From Notholithocarpus densiflorus (taxonomy: Eukaryota > Streptophyta > Magnoliopsida > Fagales > Fagaceae), in NCBI GenBank assembly GCA_030021035.2, contig JARYZH020000146.1, positions 1,039,571-1,103,570 of the forward strand: a stretch of 64,000 nucleotides of DNA. The letters are read 5' to 3'. Position numbers and translations under genes: made by a program. The number at the start of each line of letters is the position of its first letter. Within the stretch, counting starts at the first letter, position 1. The notes below the pieces were generated by a model. It saw nothing but the letters and a program-made list of their open reading frames with translations. It was not told where the DNA came from and searched no databases. Positions 24,283 through 35,170 of the stretch are shown piece by piece.

Positions 24283-24985
24283 CACAAATTTTGTTCATAA
24301 CTTATTGAGGTGCTAAAATAAAAATAATGCAATATTAAATTTACATGACACCTGTTTCTCAAAAAAAAAAAAAAATTACATAACATCTCAACTTATATCA
24401 CTTTTATTACATAATACCAATCACAGTCATCACCTCACCATAACATTCTCTCTTTTTTTTTTTTTTTTTTTTTTTGAGAAATAATTACAACATGCTGCTA
24501 ACTCCGCAGCTCGAACTCTTTCCCCCTAGACCTCCAAGCACTTTGTACGTGGGTTGGGAGGTGCAAATTAAGCTACAAGGCCTTTGGCAACATTCTCTCC
24601 TTTTTGTTTTATTGTTTTTCCTTAAAAACAATACAATAAGTTAATCGGACCCTACTTTAATAGCTCAAGTGAGTAGTAAACTTCTAATAGAATATTAGAA
24701 TAGATTTAATAGCTTAAGTGAGTAGTAAACTTGTAATAGAATATTAGAATAGATACCACGCATGCCTGTAAATCTTCCATGGTGGGACTTTATTAGTGGA
24801 ATGCACACTTTTCAGTTATTATTCTTCCTCCAAATCTTCTTTGTTTAAAAAAGAGTGAAAAAAGGTAGCTAAAAATAGTACTAACAAAATCCTTCCGATC
24901 ACTTATCTCACTACTCACAAAAAGGTGGGAAAAAACACACACACACAGACTCTCTCGCCAAACAAGATTAATACTATCACATTTT
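24283..24985 (+). repeat. Tandem duplication, copy 1 (interrupted by a SINE)
   Basis: It shares with 25,186-25,750 the stretches TTCATAACTTATTGAGGTGC, ATCTTCCATGGTGGGACTTT and CAAACAAGATTAATACTATC in the same order. It contains the SINE at 24,453-24,588, which copy 2 lacks. Confidence 0.88.
24453..24588 (-). mobile_element. tRNA-derived SINE with target-site duplication
   Basis: Read on the minus strand it has a Pol III A box (TGTAGCTTAATTTGCACC), a B box (AGAGTTCGAGCTG) and a poly(A) end, seen as a T-run at 24,453. Both sides carry AACATTCTCTC (24442-24452 and 24589-24599). The second copy of the surrounding tandem duplication (25.31 kb) has the uninterrupted site, which proves insertion. 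Confidence 0.88.
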
Positions 24986-24996
24986 TTTTTAGAAAA

Positions 24997-25164
24997 TGCT
25001 AACGGATGCTCTTTGGGCAATGGGTAACAATCCATTTAAAGAAAATTTTTATGAGAAAAGAAAAAATATATATATTTTGACAGTTTTTTTCATTTTTCAT
25101 AAAAGTGGTGTTAAAACTTTCCTAAAATGAATTGTTAACAATTGCGCTAAGGGCACTCATAGCA
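24997..25164. mobile_element. MITE between the tandem copies
   Basis: The left end is TGCTAACGGATGCTCTTTGG, continuing to CAATGGGTAACAATCCATTT. The right end in reverse complement is TGCTATGAGTGCCCTTAGCG, continuing to CAATTGTTAACAATTCATTT. It is 168 bp. The target duplication is not clear. Confidence 0.7.
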
Positions 25165-25185
25165 TGATACAAAAAAAAAAAAAAA

Positions 25186-25750
25186 ATTCACAATTTTAGT
25201 TCATAACTTATTGAGGTGCTAAAATAAAAATAATGCAATATTAAATTTACATGACACCTCAACTTATATCACTTTTATTACATAATAATACCAATCACAA
25301 TCATCACCTCAACATAACATTCTCTCCTTTTTGTTTTATTGTTTTTCCTTAAAAATAATACAATAAGTTAATCGGACCCCACTTTAATAGCTTAAGTGAG
25401 TAGTAAACTACTATAAAAAATTAAAAAAAAAAAAAAAAAAGAGTAGTAAACTTCTAATAGAATATTAGAATATATTTAATAGCTTAAAAGTGAGTAGTAA
25501 ACTTCAGAATAGATACAACGCATGCCTGTAAATCTTCCATGGTGGGACTTTATTAGTGGAATGCACACTTTTCAGTTATTATTCTCACAAAAAAAAATCC
25601 CTCCGATTGGTTAGCAAAAACAAAATCCCTCCGATTGGTTAGCAAAAAAAAAAATCCCTCCGACCACTCTATCAGTCTATCTCACTACTCACAAAAAGGT
25701 CCGAAAAAACACACACACTCTATCACCAAACAAGATTAATACTATCACAT
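25186..25750 (+). repeat. Tandem duplication, copy 2
   Basis: It is colinear with 24,283-24,985 and has the uninterrupted SINE target at about 25,315. It carries its own A-run and two copies of CCCTCCGATTGGTTAGC. It ends in a TTTA microsatellite at 25,751. Confidence 0.88.
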
Positions 25751-27072
25751 TATTTATTTATTTATTTATTATAGCAAGACGACTAATATATATATATATA
25801 TATGATATGATTGATGCATAATAAGTTCATGTGATATTGTACCAATCAGACCTTCTCATATAAATTAACAACAATAAAAAAGCAACAAAAAATAAATTAT
25901 TTAATAACAAAAAAAAAAAAAAACCAACAAAAAAGAAATTATTACGCTAAAGTGATACATTATAACTAGTTCATGATAATAAATCAATAAATTTTAAAAA
26001 AAATATATTTTTTTTCACAATGTTATGATATATTCATAATAAAAACGTCACTAGTAGAATCAGGTCGAAATAATGTTGTTTTTGTTGCAATTTAGTACTT
26101 GTAATAAGTTGTAAAATATAGGATTTGCTGCGACGATTAAAAATGCCATTTTTTTGGGTAAATTTTTATTCTTTAAATCGGTTTGAGGATAAACTTGTTC
26201 CATAAATTAATGCAAAAAAAGCGATATGTCATATGATATTAATTTTAGGGGAAAAAAAAAGTAGACAAAAAATTTGACGATTATTGGTGCAATAGATTGT
26301 TGGTAGTAATTGTTATCGAAATGTTGTGAAATTTGTTATTTTATTTTATTTTTTATAACAAAAGTGTCCAAATCTCTTAAATAATTAACCATCCTTTTAG
26401 ATATGTGCAATTCCTTCTTCCCACGCACATCGAAGTAATGACAAAAAAAAATCTCTTGAAACCTCGTAGCATTTCAATAGAATTATCAATTTTTTGTACT
26501 GTTTAGAGAATGAATAGTAAGTTTTACTTTTATCTACCAATTTTTTCAAATATACTTTCCAATAGACTCTCTATCTCATTTAAATATTATTTTTTCATTC
26601 ATTATTTTTTATTTTAACAATTATACATCTTCTAACATTTTTTTATTCAATACTTAATTATTATAATAGTAAAAAAGGATTTGAAGAATGAAACTACTGT
26701 TTATTAGCCAAAAAAATTTCATGAATAGAATGGCCATTGAAGCAGTATTTTGTGGTTATACTTTCTAAAATAGAGAGTATTTTGTATTTATTAATGCAAT
26801 TGGAGATGCTCTCAGACTTAAAAATCCACTGAGTCAACCCCTTTTATTTTTTTTGGGTGAGAAAAACAACCCTTGTTGTTGTGAACCACTCTAAAAGAGT
26901 AAACCAACCCCACGGCATTAATGTCACGAGTGAAAATACAGTCATAGCTCATAGCTCATTTTCTCGAACTCCTCTCCGGTATTGACTCCACAACTCTTCT
27001 TCTTCAGTCTTCGAATCTAAAACACAAACACACACACTCTCTCTCTCTCTCTCTCTCAAACCCACAAAAAAA
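25751..27072. other. Intergenic and LTA4H-like promoter
   Basis: AT-rich; no gene. The last ~130 bp become CT-rich and are probably the transcription start region of the LTA4H-like gene. Confidence 0.6.
27036..27057 (+). repeat. CT microsatellite in the LTA4H-like leader
   Basis: A CT run directly upstream of the ATG, probably in the 5' leader. Such pyrimidine tracts are common near plant transcription starts. Confidence 0.8.
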
Positions 27073-30000
27073 ATGGCACCCATTGACCCACACTCGTTCA
27101 CGGACTCGACCCACCCAGTGACCACCCACATCTCTCTCTCTCTCTACCTCGACTTCCCTTCCTCCACCATCCACGCCACCGCTCTCCTCTCTCTCTCTAA
27201 ACCCCACACCGGCCCACTCTCTCTCGACACGCGCTCTCTCACCATCCACTCCGTCCTCGACCCACAGTCCCAAGCTCCCATCCCCTTCTCTCTCTCCTCC
27301 GACCAGGACCCAATCAGAGGCCGCCACCTCACCCTCTCCCTCTCCAACCACTCCTCCTTCCTCGTCGTCTACTCCACCTCGCCTTCCTCCTCCGCCCTCC
27401 AGTGGCTCTCTCCGCCTCAGACCTTCAACAAGACCTTGCCTTTCGTCTACACGCAATGCCAGTCCATCCACGCGCGCTCGGTTTTCCCCTGCCAGGACAC
27501 CCCCGCCGCGCGCGTGACCTACACTTGCCTCCTCAACGTCCCCTCCTCGCTCTCCGCCGTCATGTCCGCCCGCCACGTCACTCGCCGGTCGCCCAACGAG
27601 TCCTCTCTGTCTCACGCGCCGCCGCCGCCGCACGCGACGTGGGGCGCGGAGGGGAGGGCGGTGGAGGAGTTCGTGATGGACCAGCCCATACCGACGTACC
27701 TGTTCGCTTTCGCCGTCGGGGAGCTGGGGTTCAGGGAGGTGGGGCCGAGGACTAGGGTTTATGCGGAGGCGGCGGGGCCGGTGCTGGACGAGGCGGCGAG
27801 GGAGTTCGCCGGCACGGAGGAGATGGTGCTGCAAGGGGAGAGGCTTTTTGGACCGTACGATTGGGAGAGGTTCGATTTGTTGGTGTTGCCGCCGAGCTTT
27901 CCGTACGGTGGTATGGAGAATCCGAGGATGGTGTTCTTGACGCCGACGGTGATTAAAGGCGATGCTAGTGGAGCCCAGGTTGTGGCTCACGAACTTGCTC
28001 ATAGTTGGACTGGGAATTTGATCACTAACAAGACCAATGACCATTTTTGGTTGAATGAGGTATGGCTTATAAATTATGTGTGTTTATGGAGTAATTGGAT
28101 TTGTTCAAGTTTATCTTTTTGAGCAAATGCTAGAGATGTAGTGGTGGAATGTCACTCTCATATAGCCAGCCACACCGCTATTTTTTTTATTTATTTTTTA
28201 ATAATTTTTTTACTATAACATGCAAGCTTACAAATTGATGTTGTGCCCACAACGATAGTCCCATCAAGTGGCATGGGTCGATGAGTCCACATCGTTTACC
28301 TATTTTTTTAATTATTCAAAAAAAAAAAAAAAGCTTACAAATTGATGTAACAATGAATGATTGGCGAGACAAGAGTGTGTATAGTGTCCTAGATATCACT
28401 GTTGTTTGTGGGTGGGGTTATTGACCCAATTGAGTGGCAAATTGTCTAATGGTTTGCTATGTTCTGTTAGGGATGAGTAAATTCATATCTGACTTGGGTG
28501 ATCCTTTTGTACATATGTTTATTTTCTATGTATGATGTGTCTTGCTATGAGAATTGTTTACCCTGTTATTGGCTGTTTGGAAGTATGAGGCAAGAAGAGG
28601 AAAATTGTTGAAAATATTTGAATTGCTTAGCTGCTTAAGAAAACAGGTCACTTGAGTGTCTCTTTCCTTTTTGTTGATAGCCAAAGAGCAGTTTAAAGGT
28701 TTGGTGTTGTTTTTCTGTTGTTGTGGGGATCTGATTTCAACTAGAAGAAAAAAGATTTTGGGGCATTGAATATGAAATATGCGGTAAAATCATAGATGAT
28801 GAATAACTGGTTTACTGGGTTGAGATATATCATTATTACATGTGTTTTGTTGCCTTTTGTTCTCTGCAAATGGGATTAGTTTTCTTATTTGTTGTCATAG
28901 GGTTTTACGACTTATGCGGAGAGAAGGATTGTTGAAGCCGTACAAGGGGAGGACAGAGCTGCATTGAATATTGGAATTGGTTGGAAGGGGTTAAATGAGG
29001 AAATGGAGCGTTTCAAGGACAACATGGAGTTCACAAAACTCAAAACCAATCAGGAAGGAGTGGACCCAGATGATGTATATTCTCAAGTTCCATATGAGAA
29101 AGGTTTCCAGTTTCTGTGGCGTATTGAACGTCAGGTGTGTTGAATCACTTTTTTACTGCATCTTAGTGTGTCTTTCATGCGTTTCTTTTCCCCCTTCTGG
29201 AAACATATTAATAGTGTCATATTGTTAGTGTCTTTACCAAATTAAAGTTGTTATCTGTGCGATGTAAATTTGTAATAGTTATAGGATTCTTACCCATGAA
29301 GCAAGAATCATGAGAGTCTATATGAATTAATGTCCACTAATACTTGAGTAACTGGGTGTTGTTTGTGTAAAGAATATCCTAACCAATTTTGTTTATCCTC
29401 TGGGATGTGTAGATTGGAAGGCCTGCATTTGATGAATTCCTCAAGAAGTATATTAACACCTTTAAATTCAAATCAATTGATACGGAGACATTTCTGGACT
29501 TCTTGAAAGCCAATGTCCCTGGAATAGAGAAAGACATTGATCTAGAATTATGGACTGAGGGCACTGGTATCCCTCCAGATGCTTATGAACCAGTTTCCAA
29601 TATATACACAAAGATTGTATCTCTTGCCAATGAGTTTAAGCTTTGGCGGATGCCAAGGGAGGATGAAGTTGCAGATTGGCAAGGGCAGGAATGGGAACTT
29701 TACTTGGAGAACCTGCCCAAAGCTGTTGAAGCTTCACAGGTGGTGGTTCTGATCTTGTTAGAGTTTCCAAATTGTTTTTATTTCAGTTTATCTACTCTTT
29801 TCTTATCCCTTGAATATAGTAATTTTACCATCCAATACATCATTTTAAGGATGTCTTTGACTGGAAGAAATGGATTTTGACTGATGTTGAGGCAATTTGT
29901 GTATGTGGTTTAAGATTCGTGCTTTAGTAGTGTTTTTATGGAAAATTATCACTATTTTACTTGGTGTGACAGAACTAGCTGAATAATGCCTTATATTTCT

Positions 30001-30762
30001 TCTGAGAGGGGGAAAAAAACAAAGAAAAAGGGGTTTTATTAGACTAGAAATAAGCTTTGAAGATGAAATACCTAGGCACCCTCCCCACAGCAAGAGTTCT
30101 TGTTGGTGTTCAAAGGCAGTATCCATTTAAACTCCTACATGGAAGTAGCTAGATCCACTAGGTCACTATGCAAGCAGTGCACATTTTCTTGTATTTTTTT
30201 TTTTTTAATATATAAATATCTTGAATGTGTGCTATATTTATATATATATATATAAAAAATGTATTATCTGTTTTTTCAAGAATCAAAGATCCATTATTGC
30301 CAATTGTTGCTTGTAATGCTTTGGTTGATTTGTGCCGATATATTTCAAGCTTTTTGATGTATTTCTTATTGTTCCATATTTAATCCCATGGACCCAAAAA
30401 TATCCAGGGTCAGAAAGTAAGCTGATGTTTTCTTACAGTTATCATTTATTGCATTTGATATGCAGATCTTGGCCTTGGATGAGCGCTATAGGCTGTCAGA
30501 ATCGAAGGATTATGAAGTAAAGGTTGCCTTTCTCCAACTGGCCATTTCGGCTAAGTGCAGAGATTATTATGGTGAGGTGGAGAAAACGCTGAAGTCAGTT
30601 GGAAGGATGAAGTACCTTCGCCCACTCTACACTGCTCTCGTACAAGGCACTGGAAAGGAAGAGGAGAAGATTTTGGCTAAAAGAGTGTTTGCAGAGGCTC
30701 GTGACTGTTATCATCCTATAGCTCAAGGTGTTGTCGAATCAATCTTTGCCAAGCACCTCTAG
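27073..30762 (+). CDS. LTA4H: Leukotriene A-4 hydrolase-like M1 aminopeptidase, 4 exons, 614 aa
   Basis: Exons are 27073-28059, 28901-29134, 29413-29739 and 30466-30762, all joined in phase 0 with GT-AG introns. The substrate-binding GGMEN is at residues 279-283 and the zinc motif HELAH at 306-310. The third zinc ligand is Glu329, the last codon of exon 1, exactly 18 residues after His310, followed across the junction by GFTTYAER. Tyr389 and Tyr394 (VPYEKG) match the conserved catalytic-region tyrosines of human LTA4H, and GRMKYLRPLY near the C terminus matches the family's substrate-carboxylate-binding stretch. The product is therefore probably an active cytosolic zinc aminopeptidase; epoxide hydrolase activity in plants is not established by sequence. 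Exon 1 is very GC- and CT-rich against an AT-rich background. The ATG follows a CT-repeat leader and an A-run. Arabidopsis At5g13520 is the likely ortholog. Confidence 0.96.
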
Positions 30763-33037
30763 AGTGGTATTAACAATAATGTTTATATGAACTGAATTCC
30801 TGAAGCAAATCCTTGATGTATCTAAATCTGTAGGCTCATAACAACTGATTTTATTGAATATATGCATCTTGGATGATGCTGTATAGGCTTTATCAACTAA
30901 CATTATGGAAATTTCATGAGATCAAGGATTAACTGCTTGTTCTAAACCTTTCGGACATTACTGCATTGATTTTATAACCATTTTGCTTTTGTTATCTTAG
31001 TCAACTAGAGTGATAGTTTTTCACATTTCATTATTTGATTCCACACTGTTTATTCTAAACGAGCAACTCAGCTACCAAAAAGTAAAGCGACTCAACTCTC
31101 AAGGCCATCTATTTTTGGCATAGCATTCTGAGAACCTAGCGTTAATTTAGCCTAAACTACCTTCTCGGTGATGTGCTCAGTATGTAAGTTCCATTCCCAA
31201 TCTAGCCCAAATGCCAGCCACGTGGCCATACACATACTGATATACATCTTTCCAGTGTTGAGTGTAGGTCTCTCAAAAGCAATTCCATATCCAACGCAAT
31301 CTTATGTTGAAAAGATTAATGCATTCAAAATATAACAAACATAATAAGTTAATAACCTCTCACTTGATCTAGGGGATTCATAAAAGGAAATCGTTCAGTA
31401 CAAAATTTCGTTGCCAAATACTCAGTTTATAATATGTCAGAGTCTGATTTCGAGTTATAGCACAAAATTCCTCGAAGGACATTTATGGTCCGTTTGGATT
31501 GAGGGAGAAGGAGGAGGAATAGAGTAGAGTAGAGTAGATTTAGCACAAAATTAACTTATTTTTAGTTAACTCTACTCTACTTCTCTCCACTCCCCCTCCT
31601 TCCCCCCTCCATCCAAACAGGCCATTAGTGAAGTTATCATCTGTTCTGCACTTCAGTTATGAAATGTTGCAGGACACTTTTGCTTCAACGTGTTTCAGCA
31701 TGGAATGGAAGCAATTGAGATTGGTCTTGCTTGCTACAGAGAGCCCAGGCTGTTCTGCATATGCTTCTATTTATTTCATTTTCCTTTTTCCCTCTTTGTG
31801 GACATTGTGTATGCAGCTTTATCCAAAGTTCTGAATATTCCACCCCCCCACCCTTCGCTTTTCCATTTCTGAATTCTTCTCAAATCAAGAAAAACATGGA
31901 GACTGTCTCAAGCATCAGTTTTACAAAACACAAAGCACCTCCAACGTACTAGCTACTATATGCTTATCCTATTGCCATCCTCTTGGGAAAAGCCCCTAGG
32001 CATTTCCTCCTCACACAACTAAGCCTTTCCATATTCATAGTAGCACTCACTTTCAACTGAAAGAGTTAACAGTGGTTACTAATTGAGATTTTAAGGACAC
32101 CAACTACTTTATTGATTCTATTTTATTAGTTGAAACAAAATGTAGTATCACTATCAGTTATCACCCAAGAAAGGAACACAGTCAGAGTCAGCACTGATGT
32201 ACAGTTTCAGTTTTCAAACAGTGTACAAAGTGTCTCTATAAATAACAGTTTAATACAGATCCCATATTGATTCTTTATTCCTTGTACATGATGTGAACAA
32301 GTTGCACATATACCCTAGTAAATGTTCCTTGGCTATGAGAGCATCCCACTAACACCTGACCTAATGAACATCACTATACAACCCCAATTCAGTGACTCAT
32401 TCCAAACTTAACTCTACTCTCTCACCAGAACTGATGACAGTATGCTCTCTCATGCCCCTACGGCTATGGTACCCATAAAACAAACTGCTATAGATATATC
32501 AGAACCTGCAGTCCTCTCCTCTCCCTCCCCGTCTTTCTCCCTTAAAGGCCTACTTTATGAATCCCGAATCATAAACCATTTCCACAGATGGATGCCCCCA
32601 ACTACACAGCTAAATATCATTCTATTGGTAGGGGAAAAAAAGTTGTACTAAGTGCGGTTCGGAAACACCTTAACAAATGGGCACTTTTGTCTCTATGGCT
32701 ACAATCACAATTTACAACAAAAACCATAGTTTGAATCTATTCCTCGAGTTGGTTCATATAATTTACATGTTAAGATCTAGCTACAGAATCAATATAACCA
32801 TATTGCAACACGTTCACTAATCAGTTTTGAGACAAACTAAGTCAACCTCCAATTTGACACAACTCTACAACTTGCATTCTTTTCAATTCAATTGCTCCCC
32901 CAATTTCAACCATAACAGCAACATTGCTACAAGTAAAAAAGAAAAACAAAAAAAAGAGGGAGAGCTGTTTCCAAAATACACTTACAATTACAAGAATAGC
33001 AGAAACTCAAAAGAGCTGCTCCTTTTCTCCTCAGCCA
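30763..33037. other. Convergent intergenic region between LTA4H-like and L10
   Basis: It holds the 3' ends of both genes and the MITE at 31,486. No other gene was seen. Confidence 0.6.
31486..31624. mobile_element. Tourist-like MITE, 139 bp
   Basis: Left end TGGTCCGTTTGGATTGAGGG and right end (reverse complement) TGGCCTGTTTGGATGGAGGG form long arms that continue through a GGAGGAG/TAGAGTAGAG stretch. TTA duplications are at 31483-31485 and 31625-31627. It lies between the convergent LTA4H-like and L10 genes. Confidence 0.82.
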
Positions 33038-33727
33038 CTATTGCCCACCACTACCACCACCTTCCTCTTCCAACTTCTTCACATACGCCTGCAAAACCAT
33101 CACCAACTCCCTCGCTGGCGCCTGTATTGTCCCGACTAAGCTCGAAGCGGGACTCTTTATAGACCCCAACATCTTAGCATAAATCTCAGCTCTCGTAGGC
33201 ATATTCTCGAGCGTCTTAAAGTCACCAGGCGCATAAAACTTTCCCTCAAAAACTGCACCACTAAAGTCATTCTCTTCAAGCTTCTTCTCCTTCTGAAAAT
33301 CCCTATAAGGCTTAAGCGCAGCTGGGATTTCCTCGCTGTGAACAAAGAGCCAAGCATTCATCCCCGTCATACAAGGCTTAAGAGCCTCCCATGGAGTACC
33401 CTCAATGGCTTTGTAAACAAGGGTGTTTTTCGCAACGACAAGTGTTGTGGTTTCGGGTAAAGATCTCCGGAGATCTTGGAACTGTTTGACAGTGAAGCCT
33501 TTGTACTTTATTGCGGCGAGGAGCTGACAGTCGTCGAGCTGGGTTTTCACAGTCTCGACTGTTTCTTCTTTCTTGTTGCGGGAAATGGCGGAGCGGATTG
33601 AGAGCTTGCTGGGTCTTTTGGGTTTGGAAGAGAGGAATGGAGGTGGGTTTGAAAGGAAATGGGTTTGGGTTTTGGTTTTGGTTTGGGTGAGAGAATGAGA
33701 GGGAAAGCTGAGCAGAGTGGCTTCCAT
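33038..33727 (-). CDS. RPL10: Plastid 50S ribosomal protein L10 (uL10c), intronless, 229 aa
   Basis: This is a single open frame. Residues 1 to about 45 are Ser/Thr/Lys/Pro-rich with almost no acidic residues, a typical plastid transit peptide. The body is the L10 fold: EETVETVKTQLDDCQLLAAI, then GFTVKQFQDLRR, VVAKNTLVYKAIEGT and, near the C terminus, EIYAKMLGSIKSPASSLVGT. The family anchors the L7/L12 stalk on the 50S subunit at the factor-binding centre. The C terminus ends in a short Glu/Gly-rich tail. It lies convergent to and 2.3 kb from the LTA4H-like gene, the same neighbour as in Arabidopsis (At5g13510, from memory). The ATG at 33727 is the first in frame and gives a normal transit length. 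A 170-bp block just upstream is shared with the upstream region of the HAD gene at 40 kb. Confidence 0.95.
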   Translation of the reverse strand: MEATLLSFPSHSLTQTKTKTQTHFLSNPPPFLSSKPKRPSKLSIRSAISRNKKEETVETVKTQLDDCQLLAAIKYKGFTVKQFQDLRRSLPETTTLVVAKNTLVYKAIEGTPWEALKPCMTGMNAWLFVHSEEIPAALKPYRDFQKEKKLEENDFSGAVFEGKFYAPGDFKTLENMPTRAEIYAKMLGSIKSPASSLVGTIQAPARELVMVLQAYVKKLEEEGGGSGGQ

Positions 33728-33814
33728 TATTGGTGGATGATGGTGGTGAAGGAAAAGAGAGGACGGGAGTGTGTCTGTGTGTGTTTTGTTGGGCTTATCT
33801 TTTACTTTTGAGGA

Positions 33815-33990
33815 TATGGGTTTTGAGTTTTGACTTTTGTCACTCCCTTAGCGACGCTGCATTCTCGTCGTTTTTTGTTCTTTTAGTAATCCACATGTCG
33901 TTTTCTCTTTTAGGTTTTAGATGTTGCTTAATTCCATGTCACAAACATGGAGTCAAAAAAGGTTTTAAAATTGATGCATTTGAGATTAGT
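33815..33990. repeat. Promoter-region block shared by two genes, copy 1 (upstream of L10)
   Basis: It contains GAGGATATGGGTTTTG, GTTCTTTTAGTAATCCACAT, ATTCCATGTCACAAACATGG and AGTCAAAA in the same order as 40,355-40,705. It starts about 90 bp upstream of the L10 ATG. Confidence 0.8.
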
Positions 33991-35170
33991 TAAAAATTTG
34001 TTAAGCTGTTGATTGAAGATTTCAAGTTAACTCTCTCTACAAAAAATTCATGAAACACTAGTTCAAGTGACAGTGTGAAATTTGCTAAACCTTAACGTAC
34101 TTATTTTAAACATCTCAAGCACAAGAGTATTTATACAAAGTATATCTAATATCTTTCTCCTTGAACCTTAAATTTTTTTTAAAAAAAATCCATTTTTGTG
34201 ATTAGGTGTCTAAACAAAACCAATTGTGACCTATTCACCTGAAGCTTAAATCATTCTTGAAGCCACATAGTTTATGTTGTTGTTGGGTTTGGGGTTACTA
34301 ATGAGATTCATTCGTGAGGGAAGTTTACCTAGAAAGATTCCAAAGATTTTGACTTTTGAAGCCATTGTAGTGGGAAGGCAAGCAAAACGTTTGCTAAGGT
34401 TACAATAGAGTCTAGTTTGCCCGCAAAGGTTTTGCAAGTAAACTGTTGTAATTATTATTTTTAGTGAATTATATGGGATTGGGTTCTAATAGCGGCTTTT
34501 CCTTTGATGGTTGACATATTTTCTTTAGATTTGGTGATTGTTTAGTGTGGTTGAAATAATTGTTTGTGCTATCTATTTGGAATAAGAAATAACTTGATCA
34601 ACAAATCCGCTTCATAAGTGTATGGGATCTAAATTGATTTTTTTTTTTTTTTTTTTTAAAAGTTTGAGTTCAATATGTTTATTAAATAAACAAGGACTTG
34701 AAGATCCAGATTTTATGGATATTTAAAACTGAATGACATCCCCCCCAGTTAATAAAAACTTGAACACAAAGGGATTTGACTTTTGAGTCAAAGCATCACA
34801 ATTTTTACACTTCTAAACAATCTGATATTGGTAACAGTCAATATGTATATCCAAAATATAAGACTATATAACAACATGATAGGAACTTTCCAAGTGTAAC
34901 AAGAATGACTAGCCATATTTTGGAGTCAGCAATTGCTGAATAACGTTTCTCAAAAAAGAAAAAGAAAAAAGAAAGAAAGAAGCAATTGCTGAATAACATG
35001 AGAAAAAAAAAAAAAAAAAAGGGACAAAATTGACTTCATTGAGTTCCAAGAACTTGATTTAAAAAACTTGCCAAGCTTTCTGGATGTATTAAACTTTCTT
35101 TGTGCCATACAATGGTGCGAGAGACGAGAAACAGAGAGCAATACAAAAAGGGTTCCACTTTGCATGGGAC
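33991..35170. other. Intergenic between L10 and the HAD gene
   Basis: AT-rich with A- and T-runs. AGCAATTGCTGAATAAC occurs twice (34,928 and 34,981) around an A-rich insert, which could be a small target duplication. Confidence 0.55.

Noticed and set aside
27004..28044. 346-codon open frame antisense to exon 1 of the LTA4H-like gene
   Set aside because: It is Arg/Gly/Glu-rich, mirrors the GC-rich coding exon exactly and matches no family. It is a codon-composition shadow.
28140..28340. Inverted or direct repeat in LTA4H intron 1 (GCTTACAAATTGATG twice)
   Set aside because: Only a 15-base match near A-runs. It is too short to define an element.
31628..31952. Short frames downstream of the LTA4H-like gene
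   Set aside because: They overlap in three frames, match no recognisable family, and no splice partners were found. They are treated as intergenic.
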